From Paracoccus lutimaris (GTDB lineage Bacteria > Pseudomonadota > Alphaproteobacteria > Rhodobacterales > Rhodobacteraceae), in the NCBI RefSeq assembly GCF_003337565.1, contig NZ_QPJL01000013.1, positions 1 through 64,000 of the forward strand: 64,000 bases of DNA, in the 5' to 3' direction. The notes under the pieces were generated by a model, which saw only the letters and a program-made list of their open reading frames with translations, had not been told where the DNA came from and made no database searches. The stretch's first letter is position 1. The number at the start of each line of letters is the position of its first letter. Below are positions 47,702 to 57,298 of this stretch, in pieces. The translations under genes were made by a program, and so were the position numbers.

Positions 47702-48290
47702 GACCCGGCGCGGCTTTCTGGGCCTGATCGGGGCCGGGCTGGTCGCCGTGACCGCCGCCCCCGCCTGGGCGCTGAACACCGACGAGGCGCGCGCTCTGAT
47801 CCAGAAGTCGCTGGACGAGGTCTATGCCGTCATCAATTCCGGCCAGCCCCCGGCGCAGATGTTCAAGACTTTCGAGGCGATTTTTGCGCGCTATGCCGAT
47901 GTCGACATCATCGCCCGTTCGGCCTTGGGGCCGGCGGCGCGGCAGGCCGGTGCGGCCGAGTTCGCGGCCTATAAACAGGCGTTTCAGGGCTATATCGGGC
48001 GCAAATACGGCAAGCGGTTCCGCGAATTCATCGGCTCGAAAATCGAGGTGACGGGGGCAAAAAAGGTCAAATCCTTCTATGCCGTGACTTCGGTTGCCTA
48101 TCTCAAGGGGCGCAGCCCGATGGAGGTGGAATGGCATGTCTCGGACAAGTCCGGGCAAAGCCGTTATTTCAACATCATCATCGAGGGCGTGAACATGTTG
48201 GCCTCGGAGCGGGCCGAGGTGGGTGCCATGCTGGCCAAGCGTGGCGGTGATATCGCGGCGCTGACCGCCGATCTGGAAAAGGCTGGCTGA
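47682..48290 (+). CDS. mlaC: MlaC-type phospholipid-binding protein
   Basis: This protein of about 202 residues shuttles phospholipid across the periplasm. The N-terminus ETRRGFLGLIGAGLVAVTAAPAWA is a twin-arginine-like signal peptide. The MlaC domain includes YKQAFQGYIGRKYGKRF near 100 and YFNIIIEGVNM near 166. A TTG at 47682 with AGGAG 6 bases upstream is preferred over the ATG at 47691. The other Mla components (MlaBDEF) are not nearby. Confidence 0.9.
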   Translation: MTLMPNETRRGFLGLIGAGLVAVTAAPAWALNTDEARALIQKSLDEVYAVINSGQPPAQMFKTFEAIFARYADVDIIARSALGPAARQAGAAEFAAYKQAFQGYIGRKYGKRFREFIGSKIEVTGAKKVKSFYAVTSVAYLKGRSPMEVEWHVSDKSGQSRYFNIIIEGVNMLASERAEVGAMLAKRGGDIAALTADLEKAG

Positions 48291-48315
48291 GACGGCAAGC
48301 CGCAGACGACAAAGG

Positions 48316-48345
48316 AAAAGGCCAGGCCCGAGGGGCCGGCCTTTT
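48316..48345. terminator. Bidirectional terminator mlaC/PBP1A
   Basis: AAAAGGCC-A-GGCCC pairs with GGGCCGGCCTTTT, leaving one bulged A. A-rich and T-rich flanks on both sides let it serve both converging genes. Confidence 0.8.
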
Positions 48346-48349
48346 GCCG

Positions 48350-50701
48350 TTATTCCTGATAGACGCCGCTGATGCCGCGCAGGGCCTGGGTCAGCGCATC
48401 CTCGGCCCCCGGATCCGTGGGGGTGATGCCGTCGCTGGTCGTGGTTTCTGCCGGGAAGGTGGGCGGGCCGCCCACGGTCTCTTCCGTCGCGACCTCATCT
48501 GCGGGGGCGGGTTGGGGCGCGTCGGGTGTCAGGACCTGTTCCTGCCCCTCGACTGGGGCGGGGGCCTGCGGAGACGGCTGGCCAAGCGCCTGCGACAACG
48601 CATCCGCCAGCGGGTCGGCGGCGCCATCGGTGCCCGTGTTGACCACCTGCGGCACCGCGCCCGAGGCATCAAAGGCGAAATTCCCCAAGGATTCGACCGG
48701 CAGACCCTCGTGGATTTCCTCCATCACCGCCTGCCAGATCTCGGCAGGCAGGCCACCGCCGGTCACGCCTTTCAAGGGCGTGTTATCGTCATAACCCATC
48801 CAGACGCCGGCGACATACTGGCCGGTAAAGCCGATGAACCACGCGTCCTTGTAGCTTGAGGTGGTGCCGGTCTTGCCCGCCGCCGGGCGGCCCGACAGCT
48901 TGGCGCGGCCGCCGGTGCCGTTCTGGATCACCTGCTCCATCATGCCGATCAACTCGCCCGCCGCCTTTTGCGAGATGACGCGCTTGCCCATGCCGCCGGC
49001 CTGACCGATCAGCGCCTGATCGTCGCCCTTGATGCGCAACTCGACCAGACCATAGGGGCTGACGGCGGTGCCGCCATTGCGGATGCCGGCATAGGCGCCG
49101 GTCATCGCCAGCAGCGTCGATTCCGAGGCCCCAAGCCCCAGCGACGGCCCGCGCGCCAGATCATTGGCAAAGCCGAAATCGGTGGCGACGCGGCGCACGG
49201 CGTCGCGCCCGGCGGTTTCCTGCAGGCGGACGGTGGCGGTGTTCAGCGATTGCGCCAGGGCGCGGGTCAGCGTGACCTCGCCCAGATAGCGGCGGGTGTA
49301 GTTCTGCGGCGACCACGGGCCGGAACCACGCACATTGATCGTCAGCGGCGCGTCCAGCACCAGACTGTCGGGGCTGTAGCCCTGATCCAGCGCGGCGGCA
49401 AAGACGAAGGGCTTGAAGCTCGAGCCGGTCTGCCGCTTGGCCTGCGTCGCGCGGTTGAAGGTGCCGACGGCGGTATTGTCGCGACCGCCGATCATCGCCC
49501 GCACGGCGCCATCGGGTGACATGATCACCACCGCCGCCTGCGCCTTGGAGCCATCCGCGACCTTTTCGTCAAAGATGCGCTTCAACGCCCGTTCGGCCGC
49601 GCGCTGCACGCGCTGGTCGAAGGTGGTGGTGATGGTGACGTCCTCGGTCGTTTCGCTGGTCAGGAAGCCGGGGCCGGATTCCATCACCCAATCGGCGAAA
49701 TAGCCGCCCGCGCGTGCCGCCGCCGCCTTGGAGAGCACCGCCGGATTGGCCTTGGCATCCGCGAATTGCGCGTCATCCAGATAGCCCTGATCGTGCATCA
49801 GCCCCAGAATGACGCTGGCGCGGTCCTGCGCGCGTTCCAGGTTCGAGGTGGGCGCGAAATAGCTGGGCGCCTTCAGCAGGCCCGCCAGCATCGCCGCCTC
49901 GGCCGCGTTCACCTGATCGGCCGACTTGTCGAAATAGCGCTGCGAGGCCGCCTCGAAGCCGCGCGCGCCCGCGCCCAGATACGAGCGGTTCATATAGATG
50001 TTGAGGATGTCCTCTTTCGAATATTTGGCCTCCATGGCCAGCGAATAGGGGACTTCCTTGACCTTGCGCCAGATCGAGGACTTGCGGCATTCGGCCTCGA
50101 AATCTGCTTCGGATTTCCAGCGCGTGGGGTCGAAGGTTTCGCCCAAACACAGCAGTTTCGCCACCTGCTGGGTGATGGTCGAGCCGCCATTGCCCTCCAG
50201 CGGGCCACGGCCCTCGGCCATGTTGATCTTGACGGCGCTGGCGATGCCGCGCGGGCTGATGCCCATATGGCCGTAAAAGCGCTTGTCCTCGGTCGCGACC
50301 ACGGCGTTTTTCAGCACCGGCGCGATCTTGTCGGCGCTGACCATGCCGAAGGTCTCACCCCGCCAGGCAAAGACCCGGCCTTCGGTGTCCTGCATGGTGA
50401 CCGAGCCGCGCGCGCGGCCGTCAAACAGCGCCGAAGCCTCGGGCAGGGTGGTATAGAAATAGAAGGTCGCGGCCAGAACGATGGCGGTGACGGTCAGCCC
50501 CAGCCGCCAGAACGAGCTCCAGACCACGCGCCAGACAAGCGAGATCAGCCCGGTGATTCCCCGAGTCACGACATTGCCCCGGCGCGGCTGGCGCGGCGGC
50601 TTGCCCGAAGGGGCGGCCTGCTGTTTCTGCTTTTTCTGAGGAGCTTGGTCGAAATTGCGTTTGTCGGCGACAACGCTGCCCCTGCCGGTCGGTTTCTTCA
50701 T
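48350..50701 (-). CDS. mrcA: Penicillin-binding protein 1A
   Basis: This 783-residue bifunctional peptidoglycan synthase has a basic cytoplasmic head, a transmembrane helix near 60-80, a GT51 glycosyltransferase domain (EDKRFYGHMGISPRG and GGSTITQQVAK) and a transpeptidase domain with SSFKP, SLN and KTGTT motifs. The C-terminal tail of about 90 residues is Pro/Ala/Glu/Thr-rich and of unknown role. The ATG at 50701 (MKKPTGRG) was chosen because the longer frame upstream is unlike the family. Confidence 0.95.
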   Translation of the reverse strand: MKKPTGRGSVVADKRNFDQAPQKKQKQQAAPSGKPPRQPRRGNVVTRGITGLISLVWRVVWSSFWRLGLTVTAIVLAATFYFYTTLPEASALFDGRARGSVTMQDTEGRVFAWRGETFGMVSADKIAPVLKNAVVATEDKRFYGHMGISPRGIASAVKINMAEGRGPLEGNGGSTITQQVAKLLCLGETFDPTRWKSEADFEAECRKSSIWRKVKEVPYSLAMEAKYSKEDILNIYMNRSYLGAGARGFEAASQRYFDKSADQVNAAEAAMLAGLLKAPSYFAPTSNLERAQDRASVILGLMHDQGYLDDAQFADAKANPAVLSKAAAARAGGYFADWVMESGPGFLTSETTEDVTITTTFDQRVQRAAERALKRIFDEKVADGSKAQAAVVIMSPDGAVRAMIGGRDNTAVGTFNRATQAKRQTGSSFKPFVFAAALDQGYSPDSLVLDAPLTINVRGSGPWSPQNYTRRYLGEVTLTRALAQSLNTATVRLQETAGRDAVRRVATDFGFANDLARGPSLGLGASESTLLAMTGAYAGIRNGGTAVSPYGLVELRIKGDDQALIGQAGGMGKRVISQKAAGELIGMMEQVIQNGTGGRAKLSGRPAAGKTGTTSSYKDAWFIGFTGQYVAGVWMGYDDNTPLKGVTGGGLPAEIWQAVMEEIHEGLPVESLGNFAFDASGAVPQVVNTGTDGAADPLADALSQALGQPSPQAPAPVEGQEQVLTPDAPQPAPADEVATEETVGGPPTFPAETTTSDGITPTDPGAEDALTQALRGISGVYQE

Positions 50702-50956
50702 GCCTGATATCCTGCCCGACCGGGTCGCCCGGCCTGTTTGCGCAGAACATACAGGAAAGACGAGGGTTTGAGAACCGCGATGACCTATCAGTGATCTGCT
50801 GAAAATACGGGCAAATTTCACCGTTGCAGCCCGAAACGCAGGCAGTCGCATCGCCGCACCGGCGAAGGGCTGCACAAACCTTGTGCCGGGCGAAGGCTGC
50901 CGGGTCTTCTGGCCGGGACAGGAACTGCTGCAACGCAGAAAGAAGGTGCTGGAAAG

Positions 50957-52396
50957 ATGACAAGACCAACCGCGATCTATCCCGTGATCCCGGCGCTGGC
51001 CCTCCCGCTGATCGGGTGGGCGGCGCCGTCGCTGGCGCAAGAGGCGGCACCCGCCGTCGCTGCTGCCGCTGAAACCGTGGCGCCCATCGTGGACAAGGGC
51101 GACACCACATGGATGATGCTGTCGGCCATTCTGGTCATGGCCATGTCGATCCCGGGGCTGGCACTGTTCTATGGCGGGCTGGTCCGGGCCAAGAACATGC
51201 TGTCGGTGCTGATGCAGGTGCTGACGCTGTTTTGCGTGATCGCGCTGCTATGGGTCGTCTTTGGCTATTCGCTGGCCTTTACCGGCGCCGGTTCGGCCGA
51301 GGATGCGACCGCGCTGACCCCCTTCATCGGCGGGCTCTCCAAGGCGTTTCTGGCCGGCGTCGGCACCGCGTCGCTGTCCGAGACCTTCACCGCCAATGTC
51401 TATGTGCCGGAATATGTCTTTGTCGTCTTCCAGATGGCCTTCGCCTGCATCGCCTCGGCGCTGATCGTCGGCGCCACGGTCGAGCGGATGAAATTCCCCG
51501 CCGTGCTGGCCTTTGTGGTGATCTGGTTCGTCTTTTCCTACCTGCCCATGGCCCATATGGTCTGGTGGTGGGGCGGCCCCAGCGCCTTTGACGCGCCGGC
51601 GGGATATCTGTTCGGCCATGGCGATCTGGATTTCGCCGGCGGCACCGTCATCCATATCAACGCAGGCGTCGCGGGCCTTGTCGCCGCCATCGTCGTCGGC
51701 CCCCGCCTTGGCTATGGGCGCGAGCTGATCGCCCCCCACAACCTGACCTTTACCTTTATCGGCGGCTGTCTGCTGTGGATCGGCTGGTTCGGCTTCAACG
51801 CCGGCTCGAACATGGAGGCCACCGGCATCGCCGCCATGGCGATCCTGAACACGGTCGTCGCCACCGCCGCCGCAGCACTTGCCTGGGCCTTTGGCGAATG
51901 GGTGTTTCGCGGCCATCCCTCGCTGCTGGGCGGGGTCTCGGGGGCCATTGCCGGGCTGGTCGGCATCACCCCGGCGGCCGGTTTTGTCGGCCCCATGGGC
52001 GCCATCGCCATCGGGCTGATCGCGGGCTTCCTGTGCATGTGGTTCGTCATCAAGCTGAAATCGAAACTGGGCATCGACGAAAGCCTTGATGTCTTTGGCA
52101 TCCATGGCGTCGGCGGCATCATCGGCGCCATCCTGACCGGGGTCTTTGCGTCGCCGTCTTTGGGTGGCTCGGGCATCTATGACTATGCCGCCGGAGCCGT
52201 GGCCGAGAATTACAGCATCGCCGATCAGGTGATGACCCAGACGCTGGGCGTGATCGTGGCGGTGATCTGGTCGGGCGTGGTGTCCTTTGTCGCGCTGATG
52301 ATCGTCAAGGCGGTGATCGGGCTGCGCGTCCCGGCCAATGACGAGCGTCAGGGCCTTGACGTCACCACCCACGGCGAGAACGCCTATAACAGCTAA
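50957..52396 (+). CDS. amtB: Ammonium transporter
   Basis: This 479-residue transporter has a cleavable signal peptide of about 28 residues and eleven membrane helices. Family blocks LALFYGGLVRAKN near 69, HINAGVAGLVAAIV near 233 and LDVFGIHGVGGIIGAI near 376 include the conserved pore histidine regions. A glnK/glnB gene is the usual upstream partner but is absent here. It is divergent from PBP1A across 255 bases with no other gene. Confidence 0.95.
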   Translation: MTRPTAIYPVIPALALPLIGWAAPSLAQEAAPAVAAAAETVAPIVDKGDTTWMMLSAILVMAMSIPGLALFYGGLVRAKNMLSVLMQVLTLFCVIALLWVVFGYSLAFTGAGSAEDATALTPFIGGLSKAFLAGVGTASLSETFTANVYVPEYVFVVFQMAFACIASALIVGATVERMKFPAVLAFVVIWFVFSYLPMAHMVWWWGGPSAFDAPAGYLFGHGDLDFAGGTVIHINAGVAGLVAAIVVGPRLGYGRELIAPHNLTFTFIGGCLLWIGWFGFNAGSNMEATGIAAMAILNTVVATAAAALAWAFGEWVFRGHPSLLGGVSGAIAGLVGITPAAGFVGPMGAIAIGLIAGFLCMWFVIKLKSKLGIDESLDVFGIHGVGGIIGAILTGVFASPSLGGSGIYDYAAGAVAENYSIADQVMTQTLGVIVAVIWSGVVSFVALMIVKAVIGLRVPANDERQGLDVTTHGENAYNS

Positions 52397-52417
52397 GGGG
52401 GCCGCCCCCGAAAACGC

Positions 52418-52445
52418 AAAAAGCCCGGCGCAAGCCGGGCTTTTT
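52418..52445. terminator. Bidirectional terminator amtB/polyprenyl synthase
   Basis: A perfect 12-base stem AAAAAGCCCGGC/GCCGGGCTTTTT with a 4-base loop (GCAA) lies 22 bases after amtB and 18 bases before the end of the converging gene. It serves both directions. Confidence 0.92.
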
Positions 52446-52462
52446 CGCATCTGCCCCGCCGC

Positions 52463-53464
52463 TCAGGAAATGCGCGAGACGACGTAATCCGCCAGATCCG
52501 ACAGTTCCTTGCGCAGCTCATGCGCGGGGGCGGCGGCCAGCGCGGATTTGGCGCGCTCGGCCCAGGCGATGGCGTCGGTGCGGGCGGCATCCAGCGCGCC
52601 GCGTGCCTTGAGGATCGTCAGCGCCCGGTCCAGATCGCCCGCGTCCTGCTTGCCCTGACCGATGCAACGTTCCCAGAAGGCGCGCTCGTCGGCGTCTGCG
52701 GCGGCAATCGCCTTGATCACCGGCAGGGTCAGCTTGCGCTCGCGGAAGTCGTCGCCGATATTCTTGCCGATGGTCGCGGTCGAGCCGCCGTAATCCAGCA
52801 GATCGTCGACGATCTGAAAGGCGATCCCCAACGCGTCGCCATATTCGAACAGCGCCTGCCGCACGGTGTCATCGGCGCCGGCCACGACGCTGCCCGACTC
52901 GGTCGCGGCGGAAAACAGCGCCGCCGTCTTGCCGCGCACGATCTGGATATAGATGTCCTCGGTGGTGGTGATGTCCTGTGCGGCGGTCAATTGCAGCACC
53001 TCGCCCTCGGCGATGGTGGCGCTGGCATTGGCCAGAATGCGCATGACCTGCATGCTGCCGGTATCGGCCATCAGCTGAAAGCTGCGGGCGAAAAGATAGT
53101 CGCCGACCAGCACGCTGGACTTGTTGTCCCACAGCAGGTTCGCCGTTGGACGGCCGCGCCGCTGCTGGCTTTCATCGACCACATCGTCATGCAAAAGCGT
53201 CGCGGTATGGATGAACTCGACCGCGGCGGCCAGCAGCAGATGCTTGTCGCCCGCGTAGCCGCACAGCCGCGCTGCCGCCAGCACCAAGAGCGGACGCAGG
53301 CGCTTGCCGCCCGCCTCGACCAGATGTGCGGTGACCTCGGGAATGCGGGGCGCATGGCGGCTGGCCATGCGCTCACGGATCAGCGCATTGACGTCGCCCA
53401 TGTCCCCGGCAAGCTCTGCGGCAAGCCGATCCAGCGGCTTCGAGACGTTTTCGTTCATGCCCAT
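52463..53464 (-). CDS. ispB: All-trans polyprenyl diphosphate synthase
   Basis: This 333-residue prenyltransferase builds the quinone side chain. The first aspartate-rich motif is LLHDDVVDESQQRRGRPTAN near 91, and the second is FQIVDDLLDYGG near 217. Paracoccus makes ubiquinone-10, so a decaprenyl product is likely, but chain length cannot be fixed from sequence. The ATG at 53464 has GGGGA 6 bases upstream; an ATG 6 bases later is also possible. Confidence 0.93.
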   Translation of the reverse strand: MGMNENVSKPLDRLAAELAGDMGDVNALIRERMASRHAPRIPEVTAHLVEAGGKRLRPLLVLAAARLCGYAGDKHLLLAAAVEFIHTATLLHDDVVDESQQRRGRPTANLLWDNKSSVLVGDYLFARSFQLMADTGSMQVMRILANASATIAEGEVLQLTAAQDITTTEDIYIQIVRGKTAALFSAATESGSVVAGADDTVRQALFEYGDALGIAFQIVDDLLDYGGSTATIGKNIGDDFRERKLTLPVIKAIAAADADERAFWERCIGQGKQDAGDLDRALTILKARGALDAARTDAIAWAERAKSALAAAPAHELRKELSDLADYVVSRIS

Positions 53465-53539
53465 CAGCCATCCCCTTTCGCCGCATGGCATTGCCATGCC
53501 ATGGACACATGCGCAACCGCCACGTAACTTTCTTATGAA

Positions 53540-53752
53540 ATGAAACAGCTTTTACGCACCACAGACCCGCTATTGATCACCCGCGCGGCGGATATCCTGG
53601 CTGCCGAGGGGATCGTCTCATTCCCGCTGGACCAGCATATGAGCGTGCTCGAAGGCTCGATCGGGATTTTGCCGCGCCGGCTGATGGTCGCGGATCGCGA
53701 CCTGTTCATGGCCCGCGCGATTCTGCGCGACCACCTTATCGACCATGACTGA
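53540..53752 (+). CDS. DUF2007 small protein
   Basis: This 70-residue protein has the DUF2007 pattern with TDPLLITRAADILAAEGI at the start and LPRRLMVADRDLFMARAIL near the end. The family resembles PII-like folds and is of unknown role. It overlaps the methyltransferase gene by 8 bases and is divergent from ispB. Confidence 0.8.
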   Translation: MKQLLRTTDPLLITRAADILAAEGIVSFPLDQHMSVLEGSIGILPRRLMVADRDLFMARAILRDHLIDHD

Positions 53753-54518
53753 CCCGGCGGCTGACCCGCTGCGCGAGGACGGCTTTCTGGGCGGAAGGCT
53801 GCGCATCGCCCAGCCCGCGCGGGGCTATCGCGCCGGGGCGGATGCGGTGATGCTGGCCGCCGCCTGCCCGGCGCGGCCGGGGCAAAGCGTGCTGGAACTG
53901 GGTTGCGGGGCAGGGGTGGCGCTGCTGTGCCTGGGCGCGCGGGTGCCGGATCTGGCGCTGACCGGGCTCGAGCTGCAACCCGCCTATGCCGCGTTGGCGC
54001 GGCACAATGCACAGGAAAACGGCATCCCCGCCCGCGTCCTCGAGGGCGATCTGGCCCGGATGCCGGCGGCATTGCGCGCCGAAAGCTTCGACCATGTCAT
54101 CGCCAACCCGCCCTATTTCCTGGACGGAACCCCGGCGCGCGATACCGGGCGCGGCACCGCCCGGCACGAGGACACGCCGCTTGAGGACTGGATTGGCGCC
54201 GGTCTGCGCCGCCTGCGCCAGGGCGGAACGCTGACACTGATCCAGCGCGCCGACCGTTTGGGCGCGATTCTGTCGGCGCTGGCGGAGAAGGCCGGAGCGA
54301 TTAAAATCCTGCCCATTTCCGCGCGCGAAGGACGCGAGGCCGGGCGCGTCATCGTCACGGCGCGCAAGGGCGCGCGCACGCCGCTGCGCCTGCTTTCCCC
54401 CTTCATCTTGCACGCAAATCCGTCACATTCCACTGACGCCGAGGACCTGACCGAGGCCGCGCAGGCGGTTTTGCGCGCGGGTGCGGCACTTGCGCCGGTA
54501 GGCCCCGATTTTCGGTGA
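53745..54518 (+). CDS. tRNA1(Val) N6-adenine methyltransferase-like
   Basis: This 257-residue AdoMet-dependent enzyme has LELGCGAGVALLCLGAR near 50 and the catalytic VIANPPYF near 120. The N-terminal DGFLGGRLRIAQPARGYRAGADAVML matches the YfiC/TrmN6 group, which methylates adenine 37 of tRNA-Val. It overlaps the DUF2007 gene by 8 bases. Confidence 0.87.
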   Translation: MTDPAADPLREDGFLGGRLRIAQPARGYRAGADAVMLAAACPARPGQSVLELGCGAGVALLCLGARVPDLALTGLELQPAYAALARHNAQENGIPARVLEGDLARMPAALRAESFDHVIANPPYFLDGTPARDTGRGTARHEDTPLEDWIGAGLRRLRQGGTLTLIQRADRLGAILSALAEKAGAIKILPISAREGREAGRVIVTARKGARTPLRLLSPFILHANPSHSTDAEDLTEAAQAVLRAGAALAPVGPDFR

Positions 54519-54576
54519 CAATGTGACAATTCTGTGCTGCAATCCCCTTGTTCGAGCAATCCCAGAGGAGGACGGA

Positions 54577-54741
54577 ATGTCGGTTGAATCCCATGTGCAG
54601 GAGCTCCGCCGCAAACACCAGTCATTGTCCAATGCCATTGAGGCCGCGCATCGCAGCCCGGGCACGGATGACCTCGCCATCGCGCAGATGAAAAAGGAAA
54701 AACTTCGCCTCAAGGAAGAGATCACCCGCCTGTCGCATTGA
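54577..54741 (+). CDS. DUF465 (YdcH-like) small protein
   Basis: This 54-residue helical protein (SHVQELRRKHQSLSNAIEAAHRS at the N-terminus, then MKKEKLRLKEEITRL) matches the DUF465 family of short coiled-coil proteins. The ATG at 54577 is preceded by AGGAGG, a near-perfect ribosome site. Function is unknown. It is too short for many gene finders. Confidence 0.85.
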   Translation: MSVESHVQELRRKHQSLSNAIEAAHRSPGTDDLAIAQMKKEKLRLKEEITRLSH

Positions 54742-54793
54742 CGGGCCGCAGGGGCGGAATTGACCGCCCCGGAACTGCCAGAACGGAATAGGA

Positions 54794-54820
54794 AACGGCC
54801 CGCGAATTTCGCGGGCCGTT
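54794..54820. terminator. Bidirectional terminator-like hairpin
   Basis: A perfect 12-base stem AACGGCCCGCGA/TCGCGGGCCGTT with a 3-base loop separates the converging DUF465 and phbB genes. The T runs are short, so it may work partly through stem stability. Confidence 0.7.
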
Positions 54821-54855
54821 GCGTTTGGGGTCAGTGCGATCAGATCAAGTCCAGA

Positions 54856-55581
54856 TCAGACGAAATACTGGCCGCCATTGGCGCTGATGGTCGATCCGGT
54901 GATGAAGCCGGCATCGTCCGAGGCCAGGAATACCACGGCGCGGGCGATCTCTTCGGGCTCGCCAAGGCGGCCGACCGGGATCTGGGGGATGATGCGCTCG
55001 TTCAGGACCTTTTCGTCGATGGCGCGGACCATCTCGGTGCCGATATAGCCCGGGCAGATCGCGTTCACGGTGATGCCGGCGCGGGCGCCTTCTTGGGCCA
55101 GGGCCTTGGTAAAGCCCAGATCACCCGCCTTGGCCGCCGAATAGTTGGCCTGTCCGGCCTGACCCTTCTGGCCGTTGATCGAGCTGATATTGATGATGCG
55201 GCCGAACTTGCGGTCGCGCATGCCGCCCCAGGTGGGGTGGGTCATGTTGAACAACCCGGTCAGGTTGGTGTCGATGACCTCTTTCCACTGTTGCGGGGTC
55301 ATCTTGTGGAACATCGAGTCGCGGGTAATGCCGGCATTGTTGACCAGAACCGCGATCGGACCCAGTTCGTCCTCGACCTGCTTGATGCCGGCGGCGCAGG
55401 CATCGTAATCGGCGACCGACCATTTATAGGTCTTGATGCCGGTTTCCGCGGTGAACGCTTTTGCGGCGTCGTCATTGCCGGCATAGTTGGCCGCGACCGT
55501 ATAGCCGGCGTCCTTCAATGCCTTCGAGATGGCTGCGCCAATACCGCGCGAGCCACCAGTTACCAGGGCCACTTTCGCCAT
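54856..55581 (-). CDS. phbB: Acetoacetyl-CoA reductase
   Basis: This 241-residue short-chain dehydrogenase reduces acetoacetyl-CoA with NADPH for polyhydroxybutyrate synthesis. The cofactor loop TGGSRGIG is near 8-15, NNAG is near 86, and the catalytic YSAAKAG is near 150. It follows phbA on the same strand with an 87-base gap that contains a strong hairpin. The polymerase gene is elsewhere. Confidence 0.95.
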   Translation of the reverse strand: MAKVALVTGGSRGIGAAISKALKDAGYTVAANYAGNDDAAKAFTAETGIKTYKWSVADYDACAAGIKQVEDELGPIAVLVNNAGITRDSMFHKMTPQQWKEVIDTNLTGLFNMTHPTWGGMRDRKFGRIINISSINGQKGQAGQANYSAAKAGDLGFTKALAQEGARAGITVNAICPGYIGTEMVRAIDEKVLNERIIPQIPVGRLGEPEEIARAVVFLASDDAGFITGSTISANGGQYFV

Positions 55582-55632
55582 TTCTTCCCCCTTTAGAAGA
55601 TGGTGCTTGAAATTATGCTATCCAGCCGGTCC

Positions 55633-55659
55633 GGCGCGCGCAAGATCATTGCGCGCGCC
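55633..55659 (-). promoter_or_regulatory. Intercistronic hairpin phbA-phbB
   Basis: A perfect 11-base stem GGCGCGCGCAA/TTGCGCGCGCC with a 5-base loop lies between the phbA stop and the phbB start. On the transcribed minus strand it is not followed by T residues, so termination is unlikely. A role in message stability or processing is possible. Confidence 0.5.
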
Positions 55660-55668
55660 TTTTCCGTC

Positions 55669-56841
55669 TTAGCGCTCGACGCAGAGCGCGACGCCCATGC
55701 CGCCGCCGATGCACAGCGTGGCGAGGCCTTTCTTGGCGTCGCGGCGGGCCATTTCGAACAGCAGCGTGTTCAGGATGCGCGCGCCCGAGGCGCCGATCGG
55801 GTGGCCAATGGCGATGGCGCCGCCGTTCACGTTGACGATGGCCGGATCCCAGCCCATGTCGCGGTTGACCGCGATGGCCTGGGCGGCAAAGGCCTCGTTC
55901 GCCTCGACCAGATCCAGATCGCCGACCTTCCAGCCGGCCTTGTCGAGCGCCCGGCGGCTGGCCGGGATCGGGCCCGAACCCATGATCGCCGGATCGACGC
56001 CGGCGGTGGCGTATGAGGCGATGCGGGCAAGCGGGGTCAACCCGCGGCGGGCAGCCTCGTCCTCGGTCATGACCAGAACGGCGGCGGCGCCGTCATTCAG
56101 GCCCGAGGCGTTGCCGGCGGTCACGGTGCCGTCCTTCGAGAAGGCGGGCTTGAGCTTCTGCATCGCGTCCAGCGTGGCGCCGTGGCGGATATATTCGTCG
56201 GAATCGACCACGACATCGCCCTTGCGGGTCTTGACGGTGACGGGGGTGATCTCATCGGCGAAGCGGCCGGCCTTCTGTGCGGCCTCGGCCTTGTTCTGCG
56301 AGGCTACGGCGAATTCGTCCTGTTCCTCGCGGGTGATGCCCCATTTCGTGGCGACGTTCTCGGCGGTCGTGCCCATGTGGTAGTTGTTGAACGCGTCCCA
56401 AAGCCCGTCCTTGATCATGGTGTCGAGCATCTTCATGTCGCCCATCTTCTGGCCGGCGCGGATATAGGCGGCATGGGTCGAAAGCGACATCGATTCCTGA
56501 CCGCCGGCAGCGACCACGGTGGCGTCGCCCAGCAGCACTTGCTGCGCGGCCAGCCCGACCGCGCGCAGGCCCGAGCCGCAGACCTGGTTGATCAGCCAGG
56601 CGGCGGATTCGCGCGGATAGCCGGCATGGATATGGGCCTGGCGGCCGGGGTTCTGGCCTTGGGCGGCGGTCAGGACCTGGCCCAGGATGGTTTCAGAGAT
56701 TTCGCTCGGGTCGATGCCGGCGCGTTCGACGATCGCCTTCAGAACGGTGGCGCCAAGGTCATGCGCGGGAACATTTGCATAGGATCCGAGGAAACTGCCC
56801 ACGGGCGTGCGTGCGGCGGATACGATTACGGCTTTGGTCAT
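55669..56841 (-). CDS. phbA: Acetyl-CoA acetyltransferase (beta-ketothiolase)
   Basis: This 390-residue thiolase condenses two acetyl-CoA to acetoacetyl-Co[10 protein letters not shown] near 88 carries the nucleophilic cysteine, and [17 protein letters not shown] near 339 and CIGGGMG near 380 carry the His and the second Cys. It is the first gene of the polyhydroxybutyrate pair. The 457-base upstream stretch should contain its promoter. Confidence 0.96.
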   Translation of the reverse strand: MTKAVIVSAARTPVGSFLGSYANVPAHDLGATVLKAIVERAGIDPSEISETILGQVLTAAQGQNPGRQAHIHAGYPRESAAWLINQVCGSGLRAVGLAAQQVLLGDATVVAAGGQESMSLSTHAAYIRAGQKMGDMKMLDTMIKDGLWDAFNNYHMGTTAENVATKWGITREEQDEFAVASQNKAEAAQKAGRFADEITPVTVKTRKGDVVVDSDEYIRHGATLDAMQKLKPAFSKDGTVTAGNASGLNDGAAAVLVMTEDEAARRGLTPLARIASYATAGVDPAIMGSGPIPASRRALDKAGWKVGDLDLVEANEAFAAQAIAVNRDMGWDPAIVNVNGGAIAIGHPIGASGARILNTLLFEMARRDAKKGLATLCIGGGMGVALCVER

Positions 56842-57298
56842 GACAGGCTCCTTAACTGAAGGCCGAGAAATTCGGAGACACGGAACTGTTTGCCGTTTCG
56901 CTCCGTAAGGTCAAGGCACCTTGCCCGCAGACCTCACCTGTCTTTGCCCGGCCTTTGTGCGATTCCGGATCGGTTCCTCCCCTGCGCCGGTAAGGTCTTT
57001 GCGCGCTCGCAGGGCTGCCACCACATTCCGCCCCGGCATTGCGACAAGACCACCTGCCGGCCCCCGGGCAATCCGGCGCCGCGCCGCCTTGCCGAGCCGG
57101 GGTCTTGCAGCCGGGCGAGCGGCGCCCCGCGCTAAGCCTTGGCCGTGTCTGGGGTTTTGTCGAGAGAAACGGGCGTGGCTTTGGGGCCGCGACCCGACAG
57201 GACGCTGCTGACTGTTTCGCGGCCAACGTCCTTGCCGTCACCGCCGCCGGCAGTAGCGGCAGCAGTGGGTACGGACCGGGCCGGGCAGCTTGCCTGGC
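56842..57298. other. Intergenic stretch upstream of phbA
   Basis: No convincing gene is present. A minus-strand frame (57335-57132) has coding-like codons toward its C-terminus (KDVGRETVSSVLSGRGPK) but begins inside the EAL gene and has no family. The stretch probably holds the phbA promoter. No clear -35/-10 pair was found by eye. Confidence 0.4.

Noticed and set aside
56852-57241. 129-codon minus-strand frame upstream of phbA
   Set aside because: Its composition is Arg/Pro/Ser/Gly-rich without any motif, and no ribosome site precedes it.
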